Notes under the pieces: generated by a model | Seen by the model: only the letters and a program-made list of their open reading frames with translations | What the model was told of the DNA's origin: nothing | Databases searched by the model: none | Position numbers and translations under genes: made by a program | Assembly: GCF_000784835.1 (NCBI RefSeq) | Contig: NZ_JSFH01000009.1 | Coordinates: 62,001 to 126,000 of the forward strand | DNA: 64,000 nucleotides | Reading direction: 5' to 3' | Origin: Thermotoga sp. Mc24 | GTDB taxonomy: Bacteria > Thermotogota > Thermotogae > Thermotogales > Thermotogaceae | Shown: positions 1 to 12,557 of the stretch, piece by piece | Layout: each line of letters opens with the position of its first letter | Position numbering within the stretch: the stretch's first letter is position 1

Positions 1-1683
1 GGGGGCTCCCGTCAAGAGGCACACACCGTTTCCTGTTTTTGGAAACGCTATCACTTCTCTTATAGAACTCTCACCGGCTATGATGCTCACCAATCGATCC
101 AGTCCGAAAGCTATCCCGCCGTGCGGCGGAACGCCGTACCTGAACGCTTCGAGGAAGAAGCCGAATTTTTTCTGTGCTTCCTCTTCACTCAACCCAAGAA
201 GTTCAAAGATTTTCTCCTGAATATCTCTTCTGTGAATCCTGATGCTTCCTCCACCGACTTCGTAACCGTTGATGACGAGATCGTAGGCTTTCGCCCGGAC
301 CTTTGTGTAATCATCACCTAAGGTTTCCAGAACGGGCATTGTGAAGGGGTGGTGCCGCGCCACAAATCTTTCTTCTTCCTCGCTCCACTCGAAGTATGGA
401 AAGTCGACTACCCAGAGTACATCGAATCCTTTTGCAAGGTGTGAGAAGTGCTCTTTTCCGATTTCCAGCCTCAGCGTTCCAAGGGCTTCGTTGAGGAGGT
501 TTCTATCAGTGTGGGCCGCTATGAGACAGACGTCTCCTTCGTTCATGTTTTCCGTTTCTGCGATCTTTCTGAATTCTTTTTCGAGGTGTTTCAGGTGTGG
601 TGACGTGATTCCACCGTCCAATTTGAACCAGATGAGACCGCCGAGACCGAGTTCTTTCATTCTTGCCATGAGTTCTTCGCCTTTCTTTCTGCTCATCTCC
701 GAAGCGAATCCGGGAACGATGAAACCCTTCACACTTCCTCCTTCATTGAGGACGTTCCTTATCACCTTGAACTCCGTGGTCTCAAAAGCGTATCCAAAAT
801 CTCGAAGTTCCATTCCGTATCTTCTGTCTGGCTTGTCTGTTCCATACTTTTCCATCGCATCGTCGTACGGAATTCTGTCGAAGGGAACCTTGAGATCGAT
901 GCCAGAAGATTCTTTGAACACTCTTGAAACCATTCCTTCGCTCACATTCAGTACATCTTCCACATCGACAAAGGACATCTCCACGTCAACCTGGGTGAAC
1001 TCCGGTTGCCTGTCTGCTCTGAGGTCTTCGTCCCTGAAGCATCTGACTATCTGGAAGTATCTGTCGAAGCCGGAGATCATCAGAATCTGCTTGAAGAGCT
1101 GAGGAGATTGAGGCAGCGCGTAGAACTTTCCGGGTCTGAGTCTCGAAGGTACGAGGAAATCCCTCGCCCCTTCCGGAGTGCTTCTTGTGAGAAAGGGAGT
1201 TTCTATTTCAAGGAAACCGAGTTCATCGAAGTAATCTCTGATGATTTTCGATATTCTGTATCTCAAAATGATATTTCTCTTCATTCTCTCGGAACGAAGA
1301 TCTATGTATCTGTACTTGAGTCTCATTTCTTCTTTAGGTGTTTCTCCAGGATAAAAAGGAAGCGGATCGGCAAGAGACAGGATCTCTATTCTTTCGGCGA
1401 CGACTTCTATTTCTCCTGTTTCGATGTTCGGATTTTCCGTCCCTTCTGGCCTTTTTCTCACGGTTCCCTCAACCAGAACGACGGATTCTCTTGTGAGTTC
1501 ATCTACAACACTGTAAGCCTCACTGTTCACATCGCACACGATTTGAGTCTCACCGTATCTGTCTCTCAAGTCGATGAATCTCACACCACCGAGATCTCTG
1601 ATCCTGTCCACCCATCCGCACAGCTTCACTTTTTTTCCCTCGTCTGTTGCTCTCAGCTCTCCACACGTGTGTGTTCTCAGCAT
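1..1683 (-). CDS. aspS: Aspartyl-tRNA synthetase (C-terminus cut off by window edge)
   Basis: Class II aminoacyl-tRNA synthetase that charges tRNA-Asp in the cytoplasm. The reading frame runs uninterrupted from an ATG at 1683 through the left edge, giving 561 codons without a stop, so perhaps 20 residues are missing. The N-terminus ([10 protein letters not shown]...VDRIRDLGG) is the OB-fold anticodon-binding domain. Class II motif 2 ([16 protein letters not shown]) lies near 1000-1045 and motif 3 ([10 protein letters not shown]) near 80-110. The last visible residues ([10 protein letters not shown]) match the usual end of bacterial-type AspRS. The start overlaps the end of the upstream eIF-2B-like gene by seven bases, which implies cotranscription. 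Confidence 0.95.
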   Translation of the reverse strand, partial: MLRTHTCGELRATDEGKKVKLCGWVDRIRDLGGVRFIDLRDRYGETQIVCDVNSEAYSVVDELTRESVVLVEGTVRKRPEGTENPNIETGEIEVVAERIEILSLADPLPFYPGETPKEEMRLKYRYIDLRSERMKRNIILRYRISKIIRDYFDELGFLEIETPFLTRSTPEGARDFLVPSRLRPGKFYALPQSPQLFKQILMISGFDRYFQIVRCFRDEDLRADRQPEFTQVDVEMSFVDVEDVLNVSEGMVSRVFKESSGIDLKVPFDRIPYDDAMEKYGTDKPDRRYGMELRDFGYAFETTEFKVIRNVLNEGGSVKGFIVPGFASEMSRKKGEELMARMKELGLGGLIWFKLDGGITSPHLKHLEKEFRKIAETENMNEGDVCLIAAHTDRNLLNEALGTLRLEIGKEHFSHLAKGFDVLWVVDFPYFEWSEEEERFVARHHPFTMPVLETLGDDYTKVRAKAYDLVINGYEVGGGSIRIHRRDIQEKIFELLGLSEEEAQKKFGFFLEAFRYGVPPHGGIAFGLDRLVSIIAGESSIREVIAFPKTGNGVCLLTGAP

Positions 1684-2381
1684 AATGTCCCTCCCTCAGG
1701 GTCGGTTATTATCGCCGTTATCAACTCAGACGGTACCACTTCAAAAAGGTTTGTATCTTTCAGCTTCTTCGAACCGAATTTGAAGGGATCCGCCACAACG
1801 AAGAACGGTTTCCTCAACTCTCTGCTCAGAATAGCCAGGGTGGTGGTTCCCACTTTGTTTAAAACATTCCCCGATTCGTCCACGTAGTCGGCTCCCGTCA
1901 AACAGACGTCAACCATTCTGAGAATCCTGTAGGCCAGCAGATCTTCTACAGGTTCAGCGCGAAGGTGTATCTTCCTCAAAGATTCTACCAGTATTTTCCC
2001 TTCTCCGCCCGGGTGTGACTCGAGAACGAAAACCATAGGAGGTCTGGCTTTACGAAACACCTCCAGCAGTGTTTTGCTGTTGCTCAGCGTGAGAATTTTT
2101 TTATTTTTGAAAAAATTCGACGCGTAGTCTGTAGTTCGAGCGAAGGATTTCTCCACAGCTCTCTCGAATTTCTCCAGTTCTTTCAGGGAATGATTTTCCA
2201 GAAAAAAAGCCAGTTTTTCGAGAACGGCCATGGGTTTCTCTTCACAGAAAATGCCTATCTCTTTCGATACTTCCCCGGAGTCAAGCTTTTCAGAGTTCTC
2301 TTTGAGAAATTTTAACAACTTTTCCAGAACTTCCTGGGATCCCTCTGTGTTCAATTCTTTCAAAAAACTCAAAACTTCCAT
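1677..2381 (-). CDS. eIF-2B alpha/beta/delta family protein
   Basis: About 234 residues. The C-terminal half carries the family signature: ESHPGGEGK, then [17 protein letters not shown] and [10 protein letters not shown]. Bacterial and archaeal members include sugar-phosphate isomerases (methylthioribose-1-phosphate and ribose-1,5-bisphosphate isomerases), but which reaction this one catalyses cannot be read from the sequence. It is shorter than true MtnA (about 340 residues) because the N-terminal helical part is reduced. I place the start at the ATG at 2381, which has a strong GAGGTGGGG ribosome site; an in-frame ATG at 2420 has none. The gene runs into aspS with a 7-base overlap. Confidence 0.7.
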   Translation of the reverse strand: MEVLSFLKELNTEGSQEVLEKLLKFLKENSEKLDSGEVSKEIGIFCEEKPMAVLEKLAFFLENHSLKELEKFERAVEKSFARTTDYASNFFKNKKILTLSNSKTLLEVFRKARPPMVFVLESHPGGEGKILVESLRKIHLRAEPVEDLLAYRILRMVDVCLTGADYVDESGNVLNKVGTTTLAILSRELRKPFFVVADPFKFGSKKLKDTNLFEVVPSELITAIITDPEGGTLC

Positions 2382-2517
2382 AACCCCACCTCTATAGTAT
2401 TCTACCCTAAACTCTTTCATTCTGGATTCGATAATTGTAATCGGTTGTTTTCAGCCATAAGACATGATTATCGAGAATTATCCGAAAATATCTCTTTGAA
2501 TCTCTGAAAATCTCATG

Positions 2518-2546
2518 TTTACAACACAATCCATCTGTGTTATAAT
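2518..2546 (+). promoter_or_regulatory. Sigma-70-type promoter of the DUF4912-amyC-rsmA-glpP operon
   Basis: A -35 box TTTACA (2518-2523) and a -10 box TATAAT (2541-2546) are separated by exactly 17 bases. Transcription would begin near 2553, leaving a leader of about 30 bases that contains GGGGGGCG just before the ATG at 2581. Confidence 0.75.
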
Positions 2547-2580
2547 TTTTTAAAACGAAGATTAACTGGGGGGCGAAATC

Positions 2581-3336
2581 ATGAAAGGAGAAGAGATACT
2601 GAAGTGGCTCGACTCAAATCCAAGTATTCAGGAGCTCAAAAAATTCGCCAAGAGCTTGGGTTTGAGAGTGAAAAAGGCCATGAAGAAGAAAGAAGTTATA
2701 AAACTCATCAAAGAGCATGTGGAATCCGCTTTTTCAACGACAGATTCTTCCTCGGGTGTTTCGACGACCGTTCAAAGGAGAGAAGAGAAAGATCTAAATC
2801 TTCCCAGAACTTACGATAAAAATAAGCTTGTTCTCATGCCGGTTAATCCCTACGTGGTTTTCGCTTACTGGGACTTCGATCAAAGAACAAGAGAGCTGAT
2901 GAAACAAAAAGCCAGAGAAGGAAAGGCAGTGATCAGACTCTACGATGTGACTTTCATCATGTTCAATGGAACCAACGCGCACAGAACGTTTGAACACAGA
3001 CTCGATGAACTCACGCTCGACGCAGGGAACTTCTACTTCAACGTTCCTATGCCGAGGGCAGATTATCTTTCGGAAATGGGCTACCTTGACGATGAGGGAA
3101 AGTTCGTTTCAGTGTTGAGGTCCAACGTCACCAGAACCCCTGCCGCTTCTCCTTCGGCCTCTTCCAGGGAAAGATGGTACGACTTGAAAAACAAAAAGCG
3201 AACAGTGGTACTGTCTGAGGGAAGTCTAATAAAGCCTGTTGAGAAAATAAGAGGTGTTACCTCACCCGGATTTCCTTCCGGACAGGGTATGATGGCCCAG
3301 GGAATAATGTGGGAAATTTTCAGGAGCGGGAGGTAA
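2581..3336 (+). CDS. DUF4912 protein with N-terminal SAP/Rho-N-like segment
   Basis: 251 residues. The first 50 residues form a lysine-rich helical segment (IQELKKFAKSLGLRVKK...KKEVIKLIKEHV) resembling the Rho N-terminal/SAP nucleic-acid-binding fold. Residues about 75-205 form the DUF4912 domain (KLVLMPVNPYVVFAYWDFD, then a beta-rich stretch). The C-terminal tail is basic and low in complexity (serine/alanine-rich around 3140-3170). The molecular role is unknown. The gene is separated by only four bases from amyC; from general knowledge, DUF4912 genes are often found next to GH57 glucan-active enzymes, so a glycogen- or envelope-related role is possible. The start is the ATG after GGGGGGCGAAATC. 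Confidence 0.7.
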   Translation: MKGEEILKWLDSNPSIQELKKFAKSLGLRVKKAMKKKEVIKLIKEHVESAFSTTDSSSGVSTTVQRREEKDLNLPRTYDKNKLVLMPVNPYVVFAYWDFDQRTRELMKQKAREGKAVIRLYDVTFIMFNGTNAHRTFEHRLDELTLDAGNFYFNVPMPRADYLSEMGYLDDEGKFVSVLRSNVTRTPAASPSASSRERWYDLKNKKRTVVLSEGSLIKPVEKIRGVTSPGFPSGQGMMAQGIMWEIFRSGR

Positions 3337-3340
3337 TCTC

Positions 3341-4927
3341 ATGAGAGGAAAAATACTGATATTTCTGCATGCGCATCTTCCATACGTTCACCATCCTGAA
3401 TACGATCATTTTTTGGAAGAAAGGTGGCTTTTTGAGGCCATAACAGAAACTTACATACCGCTTTTAATGATGTTCGATGAAATAGAAGATTTCAGGTTGA
3501 CCATGTCGATCACTCCTCCGCTGATGGAGATGCTCTCCTCCAGAGACCTTCAGGAGAAGTACGAAAGACACATGGAAAAACTGATCGAACTCGCAAACAA
3601 GGAAGTGGAGAGAACTAAAAAGGAGCACCCGCTGAAGCATAAGATGGCTAAATTCTACCGTGAACATTTTGAAAAAATTCTGAACGTGTTTCGCTCTTAC
3701 GATGGAAACATCTTGGAGGGCTTCAAAAAATACCAGGAGACCGGAAAGCTGGAGATAGTGACCTGCAACGCCACACACGCGTTTTTGCCGCTCTATCAGA
3801 TGTACCCAGAGGTGGTGAACGCTCAGATCACAGTTGGCGTGAAGAACTACGAAAAGCACATGAAGAAACACCCAAGGGGTATTTGGCTTGCGGAATGCGG
3901 ATACTATCAGGGGCTGGATCTGTACCTTGCCCAGAACAACGTTGAGTATTTCTTTGTGGATTCTCATGCCTTCTGGTTCGCCGATGAACAACCCAGATAC
4001 GGTGTCTACAGACCCATCATGACGCCAAGTGGTGTTTTCGCCTTCGCACGAGATCCGGAGTCGAGCGAACAGGTCTGGAGTGCAGCCGTTGGGTATCCTG
4101 GTGATCCAAGGTACAGAGAATTCTACAGAGATATAGGTTTCGACAGAGAAATGGAGTACATAAAAGATTACATAGACCCTTCTGGAGTCAGGATAAACAC
4201 CGGAATAAAATACCACAGGATAACTTCGAAAAGCTTGGATGCTTCGCAGAAAGAATATTACGACATAGATCTGGCCATGGAAGCTGTGGAAGAACACGCG
4301 AGGGACTTCCTTCACAAAAAGGAAAGTCAGGCAAGAAGATTGATGGATATAATGGGTGTCGAACCGGTCATCGTTGCTCCCTTCGACGCTGAGCTCTTCG
4401 GTCACTGGTGGTTCGAGGGTGTGTTCTTCTTGAAGAGGTTCTTTGAACTGGTGAATGAATCAAAAGACCTGAAGCTCGTCACCGCATCCGAAGTTATAGA
4501 CACTCTCGAAGAGGTTCAGATCGCCACACCCGCCGACTCGAGCTGGGGTGCCGGAGGATACTACGAAACGTGGCTCAACGGAACGAACGACTGGATCTAC
4601 AGGCATCTCCACGAGATGATCGAAAGAATGATAGATCTTTCGAAAAAGTACTACAACAGTTCCGATCCACTCGTGGAAAGGGTTTTGAATCAGATGCTGA
4701 GAGAACTATTTCTCGCACAATCGAGCGACTGGGCTTTCATCATGACTACAAGAACGAGTGTTCAATACGCGGAAAACAGAACGAAGCTTCACATAAAGAG
4801 GTTTCTGAACCTCTACGATCAACTCGTTTCTGGAAGAATAGACGAAGAGATGCTAAGATACTACGAGTGGACGGATGCCATCTTTCCAGAGATAAACTTC
4901 AGGGTGATGGCGAGGGATGTGATTTGA
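3341..4927 (+). CDS. amyC: GH57 alpha-amylase / glucan branching-type enzyme AmyC
   Basis: 528 residues, the full length of Thermotoga AmyC. The GH57 catalytic residues are present: Glu185 ([12 protein letters not shown]) as nucleophile and Asp349 ([16 protein letters not shown]) as acid. The N-terminal [11 protein letters not shown] motif and the C-terminal helical DUF1957 part are also typical. There is no signal peptide, so the enzyme acts in the cytoplasm on alpha-1,4-glucans, either as amylase or as a branching enzyme; the family contains both activities and sequence alone does not decide. The ATG follows GGGAGGTAATCTC. The TGA stop overlaps the TTG start of rsmA. Confidence 0.9.
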   Translation: MRGKILIFLHAHLPYVHHPEYDHFLEERWLFEAITETYIPLLMMFDEIEDFRLTMSITPPLMEMLSSRDLQEKYERHMEKLIELANKEVERTKKEHPLKHKMAKFYREHFEKILNVFRSYDGNILEGFKKYQETGKLEIVTCNATHAFLPLYQMYPEVVNAQITVGVKNYEKHMKKHPRGIWLAECGYYQGLDLYLAQNNVEYFFVDSHAFWFADEQPRYGVYRPIMTPSGVFAFARDPESSEQVWSAAVGYPGDPRYREFYRDIGFDREMEYIKDYIDPSGVRINTGIKYHRITSKSLDASQKEYYDIDLAMEAVEEHARDFLHKKESQARRLMDIMGVEPVIVAPFDAELFGHWWFEGVFFLKRFFELVNESKDLKLVTASEVIDTLEEVQIATPADSSWGAGGYYETWLNGTNDWIYRHLHEMIERMIDLSKKYYNSSDPLVERVLNQMLRELFLAQSSDWAFIMTTRTSVQYAENRTKLHIKRFLNLYDQLVSGRIDEEMLRYYEWTDAIFPEINFRVMARDVI

Positions 4928-5706
4928 AGACGTCTGATTATCTGAAAAAGTACGGTGTAAGATTGAAAAAACACCTGGGACAGGTCTTTCTTTCAGACGA
5001 TAGAATAGCGAAGCGCATCGTGAAAGCGGCTGAACTGACTCCAGAGGATGTGGTGGTGGAGATAGGAGCCGGAGCTGGAACTCTCACGGAAGAACTCGCT
5101 AAGACTGGTGCGAGGGTCATCGCCTACGAAATCGATGAAAGTCTTGCTCCGATTCTTCAAGAAAGACTTTCGAAGTATCCCAATGTGGAATTGAGATTCG
5201 AAGATTTCCTGAAAGCGAAAAACGTTCCTGAAGGCGCAATTTGTGTGTCCAACATCCCCTACAACATAACAGGTCCCCTCATGGAAAAGATCATAGAATG
5301 GAAATTCAAAAGAGCCATCGTCATGATTCAGAAAGAGGTTGGTGAAAGGATCCTGGCGAAACCCGGAAAGAAAACGTACGGATACCTTTCGGTTGTGGTT
5401 CAGACGTTCTACGAGGTGAAAAAGCTCTTCGATGTTTCAAGATCCTGTTTTGTACCGAACCCTGAGGTTGATTCCACAGTTGTAGATTTGAAGAGAAAAC
5501 CTGTGGATTTGGATTTCGAAAAATTCAAAAAATTCGTCTCGATGATATTCGCAAAAAAAAGAAAAACGCTCAAAAATAATCTGAGACCGTTTCTTTCTAT
5601 CTTCGAGGGAGTAGATTTGTCAAGAAGAGCGGAACAGCTCACCGTTGAGGAGATCGTGGAACTCTATGAAAAATGGAGGAGAGCACTCGAATGTTCAAGG
5701 GGATAA
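4924..5706 (+). CDS. rsmA: 16S rRNA adenine-N6,N6-dimethyltransferase RsmA/KsgA
   Basis: 260 residues. It dimethylates two adjacent adenines in the 3' terminal hairpin of 16S rRNA during 30S maturation. SAM-binding motif I ([16 protein letters not shown]) and the catalytic NIPYNI motif are intact, followed by [12 protein letters not shown]. The frame stays open upstream inside amyC, but similarity begins at [20 protein letters not shown], so I choose the TTG at 4924. It overlaps the amyC stop and is preceded by GAGGG. The 3' end overlaps the start of glpP. Confidence 0.9.
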   Translation: MKTSDYLKKYGVRLKKHLGQVFLSDDRIAKRIVKAAELTPEDVVVEIGAGAGTLTEELAKTGARVIAYEIDESLAPILQERLSKYPNVELRFEDFLKAKNVPEGAICVSNIPYNITGPLMEKIIEWKFKRAIVMIQKEVGERILAKPGKKTYGYLSVVVQTFYEVKKLFDVSRSCFVPNPEVDSTVVDLKRKPVDLDFEKFKKFVSMIFAKKRKTLKNNLRPFLSIFEGVDLSRRAEQLTVEEIVELYEKWRRALECSRG

Positions 5707-6221
5707 TAGCTGCGCTGTGGGATATGGATTCCATAGGAGAAATAGAACCCGATGTGGTCTTCCTTTTGAAGAGCGACATTTTGAATCTGAAGTTTCATCT
5801 GAAGATTCTCAAAGACAGGGGAAAAACCGTTTTTGTTGATATGGATTTTGTGAACGGACTAGGAGAGGGAGAAGAAGCGATTCTTTTTGTGAAAAAGGCC
5901 GGTGCCGATGGTATCATCACGATAAAGCCAAAAAATTACGTCGTTGCAAAGAAGAACGGAATTCCCGCTGTCCTCAGATTCTTTGCTCTCGACTCGAAAG
6001 CGGTCGAAAGAGGTATCGAACAGATAGAAACGCTCGGGGTAGATGTGGTGGAAGTCCTTCCAGGTGCGGTGGCTCCGAAAGTGGCCAGAAAAATACCCGG
6101 CAGGACAGTGATCGCCGCCGGGCTCGTTGAAACAGAGGAAGAAGCTCGCGAAATCCTCAAACACGTTTCAGCGATCTCTACAAGTTCAAGAATCCTCTGG
6201 AAGATGAAGTTTCTACCATGA
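5691..6221 (+). CDS. glpP: Glycerol-3-phosphate-responsive antiterminator GlpP (copy 1)
   Basis: About 176 residues of TIM-barrel-like GlpP family: [33 protein letters not shown], then EVLPGAVAP and the C-terminal [14 protein letters not shown] with ISTSS. In Bacillus, GlpP with bound glycerol-3-phosphate allows readthrough of leader terminators ahead of glp genes. The ATG at 5691 has a GAGGAGAG site; an in-frame ATG 18 bases upstream has none. It ends the amyC/rsmA operon and overlaps the convergent CoA-binding gene by 44 bases. A paralog lies at 9670-10215. Confidence 0.85.
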   Translation: MFKGIIAALWDMDSIGEIEPDVVFLLKSDILNLKFHLKILKDRGKTVFVDMDFVNGLGEGEEAILFVKKAGADGIITIKPKNYVVAKKNGIPAVLRFFALDSKAVERGIEQIETLGVDVVEVLPGAVAPKVARKIPGRTVIAAGLVETEEEAREILKHVSAISTSSRILWKMKFLP

Positions 6222-6573
6222 TACACTTTTCAGCGGAATATTCCACGTCTTTCAAAGAATCGAGGAATCTTTTGATCTCTTCTGAGAACGCTCCCGGTTG
6301 ATACCAGAATCTTCTGAAACCCGCGTCGTACGCCTTCTTTGTTTCTTCAAGTGCGACTTCAGGTGGTACAACGAAGACTATCACATCGATGTTTTCAGGA
6401 AGTTCCTCCACGCTTTTGTAAACCCTGAAACCTTCTATCTCGTCGTACTTGGGATTCACCGGTAAAACCTCGAATCCCTTGGAAACCAGATCTTTAAGTA
6501 TCACGTTTCCGTACTTTCTTGGATTAACCGTCGCTCCAACCAGTGCTATCTTTTTGAATTTCTTTGGATCCAT
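6178..6573 (-). CDS. CoA-binding domain protein (YccU-like)
   Basis: 131 residues that form a single Rossmann-type CoA-binding domain: KKIALVGATVNPRKYGNVI with later FVVPPEVALEE and RRFWYQPGAFSEE. Proteins of this size resemble the stand-alone YccU/YneT family, whose exact role is unresolved. An ATG after GAGGAGG sets the start. It is the last gene of the minus-strand G3P-oxidoreductase operon, overlapping DUF1667 by 50 bases and running convergently into glpP. Confidence 0.75.
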   Translation of the reverse strand: MDPKKFKKIALVGATVNPRKYGNVILKDLVSKGFEVLPVNPKYDEIEGFRVYKSVEELPENIDVIVFVVPPEVALEETKKAYDAGFRRFWYQPGAFSEEIKRFLDSLKDVEYSAEKCIMVETSSSRGFLNL

Positions 6574-6940
6574 TTTCTAACCTCCTCACCGTTCTTGTTA
6601 CAACAAGATTCGCTCCTGTTCCAAAGAGATCTCTTAGAACAACATCACCGGCCTTCACGGGGGCTTCCACTTTGATTTCTCTAACTATCTTCATGAGTTC
6701 CGGTATGAATCTCTTCGGAATCGGTTTGTCTGTCTTGACGGATGCGAGTGGAAGCTCTCCGTTCAATACTCTGATGCTCGTTGGAACGACTCTTTTTGGA
6801 TCTTTTATCTCATCCTTTGCGTATTCAACACCTCGTGGGCACCTGTTTCCTGTTATGGATTTTATGTGGCCGTCTTCAGTTAGCTCCACCTTAATTTTAC
6901 ACCCGATCGGGCACTGAACGCAAACGACATTTTTGAACAT
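6524..6940 (-). CDS. DUF1667 cysteine-motif protein
   Basis: 138 residues. The N-terminus has CVQCPIGCKI and a further cysteine in GNRCPRGVEYA, so it has four cysteines fit to bind a metal or FeS cluster; the C-terminal half (VKAGDVVLRDLFGTGANLVVTRTV) is the conserved remainder of DUF1667. In other bacteria this family sits beside an FAD/NAD oxidoreductase and a G3P-oxidase-like flavoprotein, exactly as here. The GGAGGTGAATTGAA site precedes the ATG; the gene starts two bases from the upstream stop. It is probably an electron-transfer or assembly subunit of the neighbouring flavoenzymes (inference). Confidence 0.75.
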   Translation of the reverse strand: MFKNVVCVQCPIGCKIKVELTEDGHIKSITGNRCPRGVEYAKDEIKDPKRVVPTSIRVLNGELPLASVKTDKPIPKRFIPELMKIVREIKVEAPVKAGDVVLRDLFGTGANLVVTRTVRRLENGSKEIQKDSTGWSDG

Positions 6941-6941
6941 T

Positions 6942-8153
6942 TCAATTCACCTCCTCGACGGACACCACGATTTCATCGAGTCCTTCGAGATCCCTGTCGG
7001 AAATTTTCACCCTCAGCATCTCACTCGGCACGAGATCTTCGAATTCCCTTGCGAACCTTCCAACTACGAGTCTTCCTTTCTCCATGGGTTTCTTCACTCT
7101 CAGGTAGAGAGTGAGAGGTTCTGCAGGGGTGTACCAGATCGGATGAACCACCATCACGTTTTTTCCGGGTCTCACGGGAATCTTTTCTCGCGGGATCTCG
7201 CCTTTCACGAACTTTGCGGCGTACCGTCCCGCCGTCTCACCCTCGTAGCTCACGTAATCCACCAGATCGAAGATCACTGTGCAGTTTCCAGCGGAAAAGA
7301 TCCAGTCTCTGGAGGTCTGGCCTATATTTGAAACTCCCACACCTCTGGAGGTCGGATTTTTCACCACCAGGTTTTCTATCAATTCCACCTGAGGAATGAG
7401 TCCAACGGACAAAACCAGCGTGTCCACTTTGAACACCCTCTCCGTTCTCGGAATGGGTCTGAACTGTTCATCCACTTTTGCGACCACGACTTCTTCCAAT
7501 CTTTCTCTTCCTCTCACCTCAACGACTGTGCTGGAGAGGTACAAAGGTATGTTGTAGTCCTCAAGACACTGTATCACGTTCCTGAGGAGGCCTCCCGCGT
7601 ACGGTAGACGCTCCACAACACCGACGACTTCCATTCCCTCGAGGGTGAGCCTTCTTGCCATGATGAGACCTATATCTCCGGAGCCCAGTATGAGAGCACG
7701 TTTTCCGGGGAGCCTGTTTTCTATGTTGATGAGTCTCTGGGCAACACCGGCTGTGAAGATACCGGAGGGCCTGTCTCCTGGGATCATGAGACTACCAAAA
7801 GGTCTTTCCCTGGCACCTGTCGCGTAGACGAGCGCTCCCACTTCTACTTCCTCTATGCCTTGTTCGGTGACGAGGATCACCCTTCTGTCCTCAACACGTT
7901 TCACATAAGCATTCGTCAGCGCTCTTATTCCCATCTTTTCCATCTTTTCCTGGAATCTTTCAGCGTACTCCGGTCCGGTGAGTTCCTGCCTGAAATAGTG
8001 AAGACCAAAACCGTTGTGTATACACTGGTTCAATATTCCTCCGGTTCTTTCGTCTCTCTCGACGAGAAGAACTTCCGCCCCTTCTTCTTTTGCTTTCAAC
8101 GCCGCCGCCATTCCGGCAGCTCCGGCTCCTATCACCATCACGTCGACCCTCAT
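6942..8153 (-). CDS. FAD-dependent pyridine nucleotide-disulfide-type oxidoreductase
   Basis: 403 residues. An FAD-binding GAGAAGMAAALKAKEEGAEV motif is at the N-terminus, an NAD(P)-binding ALILGSGDIGLIMARRLTLEG in the middle, and ATGARERPFG in between. The enzyme should move electrons between NAD(P)H and its partner; it has no redox-active CxxxxC disulfide. The frame is open upstream, but homology starts at MRVDVMVIGAGA. This ATG at 8153 forms an ATGA overlap with the upstream G3P-oxidase-like gene and has a GGAAGGTGA site. With its two neighbours it probably forms one complex that oxidises glycerol-3-phosphate. Confidence 0.85.
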   Translation of the reverse strand: MRVDVMVIGAGAAGMAAALKAKEEGAEVLLVERDERTGGILNQCIHNGFGLHYFRQELTGPEYAERFQEKMEKMGIRALTNAYVKRVEDRRVILVTEQGIEEVEVGALVYATGARERPFGSLMIPGDRPSGIFTAGVAQRLINIENRLPGKRALILGSGDIGLIMARRLTLEGMEVVGVVERLPYAGGLLRNVIQCLEDYNIPLYLSSTVVEVRGRERLEEVVVAKVDEQFRPIPRTERVFKVDTLVLSVGLIPQVELIENLVVKNPTSRGVGVSNIGQTSRDWIFSAGNCTVIFDLVDYVSYEGETAGRYAAKFVKGEIPREKIPVRPGKNVMVVHPIWYTPAEPLTLYLRVKKPMEKGRLVVGRFAREFEDLVPSEMLRVKISDRDLEGLDEIVVSVEEVN

Positions 8154-9589
8154 TCTCTCACCTTCCCGTTCACAACCCAGCTGTTCTCCGATTTCATCTT
8201 TATTTCCGACATATCCACACCGAGTTCTCTCTCCAGAATCTTGAGAATTCGAGCCATGCAGAAGCCCCCCTGGCATCTCCCGAACATCGCTCTTGTTCTG
8301 AACTTCACACCGTCGAGTGTCCTTGCTCCTCTTCTGATAGCTTCTACTATTTCTTTCTCTGTCACTTCGTTGCAGAAGCAAACGAGTCTTCCCGCACGTG
8401 GATCTCTTTCTATTTCCCTTCTCCACTCTTCGAGTGGAAGTTCCGAATAGTGAACGATTCTCTTTCTTTCCGGTTTGAAGTCTTTTTTCTTCTCAAGAGG
8501 AATTCTCATTTTTTCCTGGATCAACTCTTCAACAACGTACTTTGCCACCGCCGGCGCTGCTGTGAGACCAGGAGATCTTGTTGCCATAACGTTCACGAAG
8601 TTCTTCACCGTCTCGCTCACTTTTATGAAGAAGTCTTTTTGTGGACTTTCCGGTCTCAGCCCTGAGAAGGTTTTCACCACGAGGGAGAAATCGAGGGAAG
8701 GTACAAGCCTTCTTGTGAATTCTCGAACTTTTTCGAGACCTTCTCTGGTGGTTATGGGTCTGTCTTTCATCTCTTCGGGAAGGTCTTCGGCAGTTGGTCC
8801 CAGAAGGATTCCACCATCGACTGTGGGAAGAACGAGTATCCCTTTCGAGATCTTAGTGGGTGTGGGGAATATGACCCTTTTGACCAGACCCTGAAGTTTC
8901 TTATCAAGGAGAATGTATTCGCCTTTTCTCGGATGCAGGGGAACGTACTCTGCACCGGCCAACTTTGCTATCTCGTCTGCGTGGAGCCCAGCGCAGTTTA
9001 TCACGATATCCGCTTCGTATTCACCTCTGCTGGTGTGAACTTTCCTCACTCGACCGTTGACTTTCTCAAAGCCAACGACGCTTTCTCCAAGAACGAGTTT
9101 CAATCCGTTCTGGACGGCGTTTTCCACGGCTGCTATGGCAACCATCCATGGTTCTGTGATGCCAGCAGTGGGAGCGTAGAGGGCATATTTGACCTCTGGG
9201 TTCAGATTCGGCTCCATGGAAAGAACTTCGTCTCTTTCCAGGATGGTCAAACCTGGGACACCGTTTTCTTCGCCTTGTTTTAGGAGACGTTCGAGTTCTT
9301 TCAATTCCTCATCGTTGAACGCCACTACGAAAGATCCAATTCTTTTGAAATCAAAATCCAGCTCTTTCGAGAGATCTTCGTACATTGCATTGCCTGACGC
9401 GCAAAACTGTGCACGAACGCTTTCAGGTGGATCGTCGTAACCAGCGTGAACGACAGCGGAATTCGCCTTTGTCACACCCCAGCCCACGTCCAGATTTTTC
9501 TCTATGAGGGTCACTTCTAGGTCGTACTTAGTTAACTCTCGCGCTATCAGAGAACCAAACACTCCGCCACCTATGACGACAGCCTTCAT
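8150..9589 (-). CDS. glpA: Glycerol-3-phosphate dehydrogenase/oxidase-like FAD protein with C-terminal BFD [2Fe-2S] domain
   Basis: 479 residues. The DAO-fold FAD domain begins at once (MKAVVIGGGVFGSLIARELTKYDLEVTLIEK) and carries NSAVVHAGYD and LHPRKGEYILLD as in GlpA/LhgO enzymes. The last 90 residues form a BFD-like iron-sulfur domain with CFCN and CQGGFC. This GlpA-like architecture fits oxidation of glycerol-3-phosphate to dihydroxyacetone phosphate. The ATG at 9589 has a perfect AAGGAGGTG site; the frame open upstream of it has no support. The gene begins 25 bases after a strong terminator hairpin (9614-9645), which suggests conditional readthrough. The symbol is by similarity; substrate is inferred from the glp context. 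Confidence 0.75.
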   Translation of the reverse strand: MKAVVIGGGVFGSLIARELTKYDLEVTLIEKNLDVGWGVTKANSAVVHAGYDDPPESVRAQFCASGNAMYEDLSKELDFDFKRIGSFVVAFNDEELKELERLLKQGEENGVPGLTILERDEVLSMEPNLNPEVKYALYAPTAGITEPWMVAIAAVENAVQNGLKLVLGESVVGFEKVNGRVRKVHTSRGEYEADIVINCAGLHADEIAKLAGAEYVPLHPRKGEYILLDKKLQGLVKRVIFPTPTKISKGILVLPTVDGGILLGPTAEDLPEEMKDRPITTREGLEKVREFTRRLVPSLDFSLVVKTFSGLRPESPQKDFFIKVSETVKNFVNVMATRSPGLTAAPAVAKYVVEELIQEKMRIPLEKKKDFKPERKRIVHYSELPLEEWRREIERDPRAGRLVCFCNEVTEKEIVEAIRRGARTLDGVKFRTRAMFGRCQGGFCMARILKILERELGVDMSEIKMKSENSWVVNGKVRE

Positions 9590-9600
9590 CGTTTGCACCT

Positions 9601-9645
9601 CCTTAAACAAAAAGAGCCATACCCCACTCTTGTGGGATATGGCTC
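9601..9645 (-). terminator. Leader/intercistronic terminator before glpA-like operon (candidate GlpP target)
   Basis: On the minus strand, a 14-base-pair stem GAGCCATATCCCAC / GTGGGGTATGGCTC (one G-T pair) with a four-base loop is followed directly by TTTTTGTTT. The ribosome site of the next gene begins right after the T-run. It lies between glpP copy 2 and glpA, so it either ends the glpFKP transcript or is bypassed under GlpP control. Confidence 0.8.
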
Positions 9646-9669
9646 TCTCTTTTCTCTCTCCTTCAAGAA

Positions 9670-12434
<2,765 letters not shown>

Positions 12435-12454
12435 TTTCCAAACCTCTCTTATGT

Positions 12455-12505
12455 AAAATATTTAACCCCCCAGCAGTATCCATGAGTGGATACATACTGG
12501 GGGGT
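12455..12505 (-). terminator. Leader hairpin ahead of glpF (candidate GlpP-controlled terminator)
   Basis: In the roughly 115-base leader of glpF, ACCCCCCAG pairs with CTGGGGGGT, and inside it GTATCCA pairs with TGGATAC across a small loop. On the minus strand it is followed by an AT-rich TTAAATATTTT rather than a pure T-run. This is the classic place for GlpP antitermination. Confidence 0.6.
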
Positions 12506-12557
12506 CTCTTTTTCTCTAAACCCCAATTATTTACTTTTTTGTTATGCTCTGTGGTGA

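Noticed and set aside
1006-1887. Long open frame on the plus strand opposite aspS
   Set aside because: Its product has no recognisable family and lies antisense to a clear class II synthetase; it is a shadow of that gene.
2421-2517. Repeated GATAATT/GATTATC motifs between the eIF-2B-like gene and DUF4912 considered as an operator
   Set aside because: They do not form a clean palindrome or a fixed spacing; nothing else supports a binding site.
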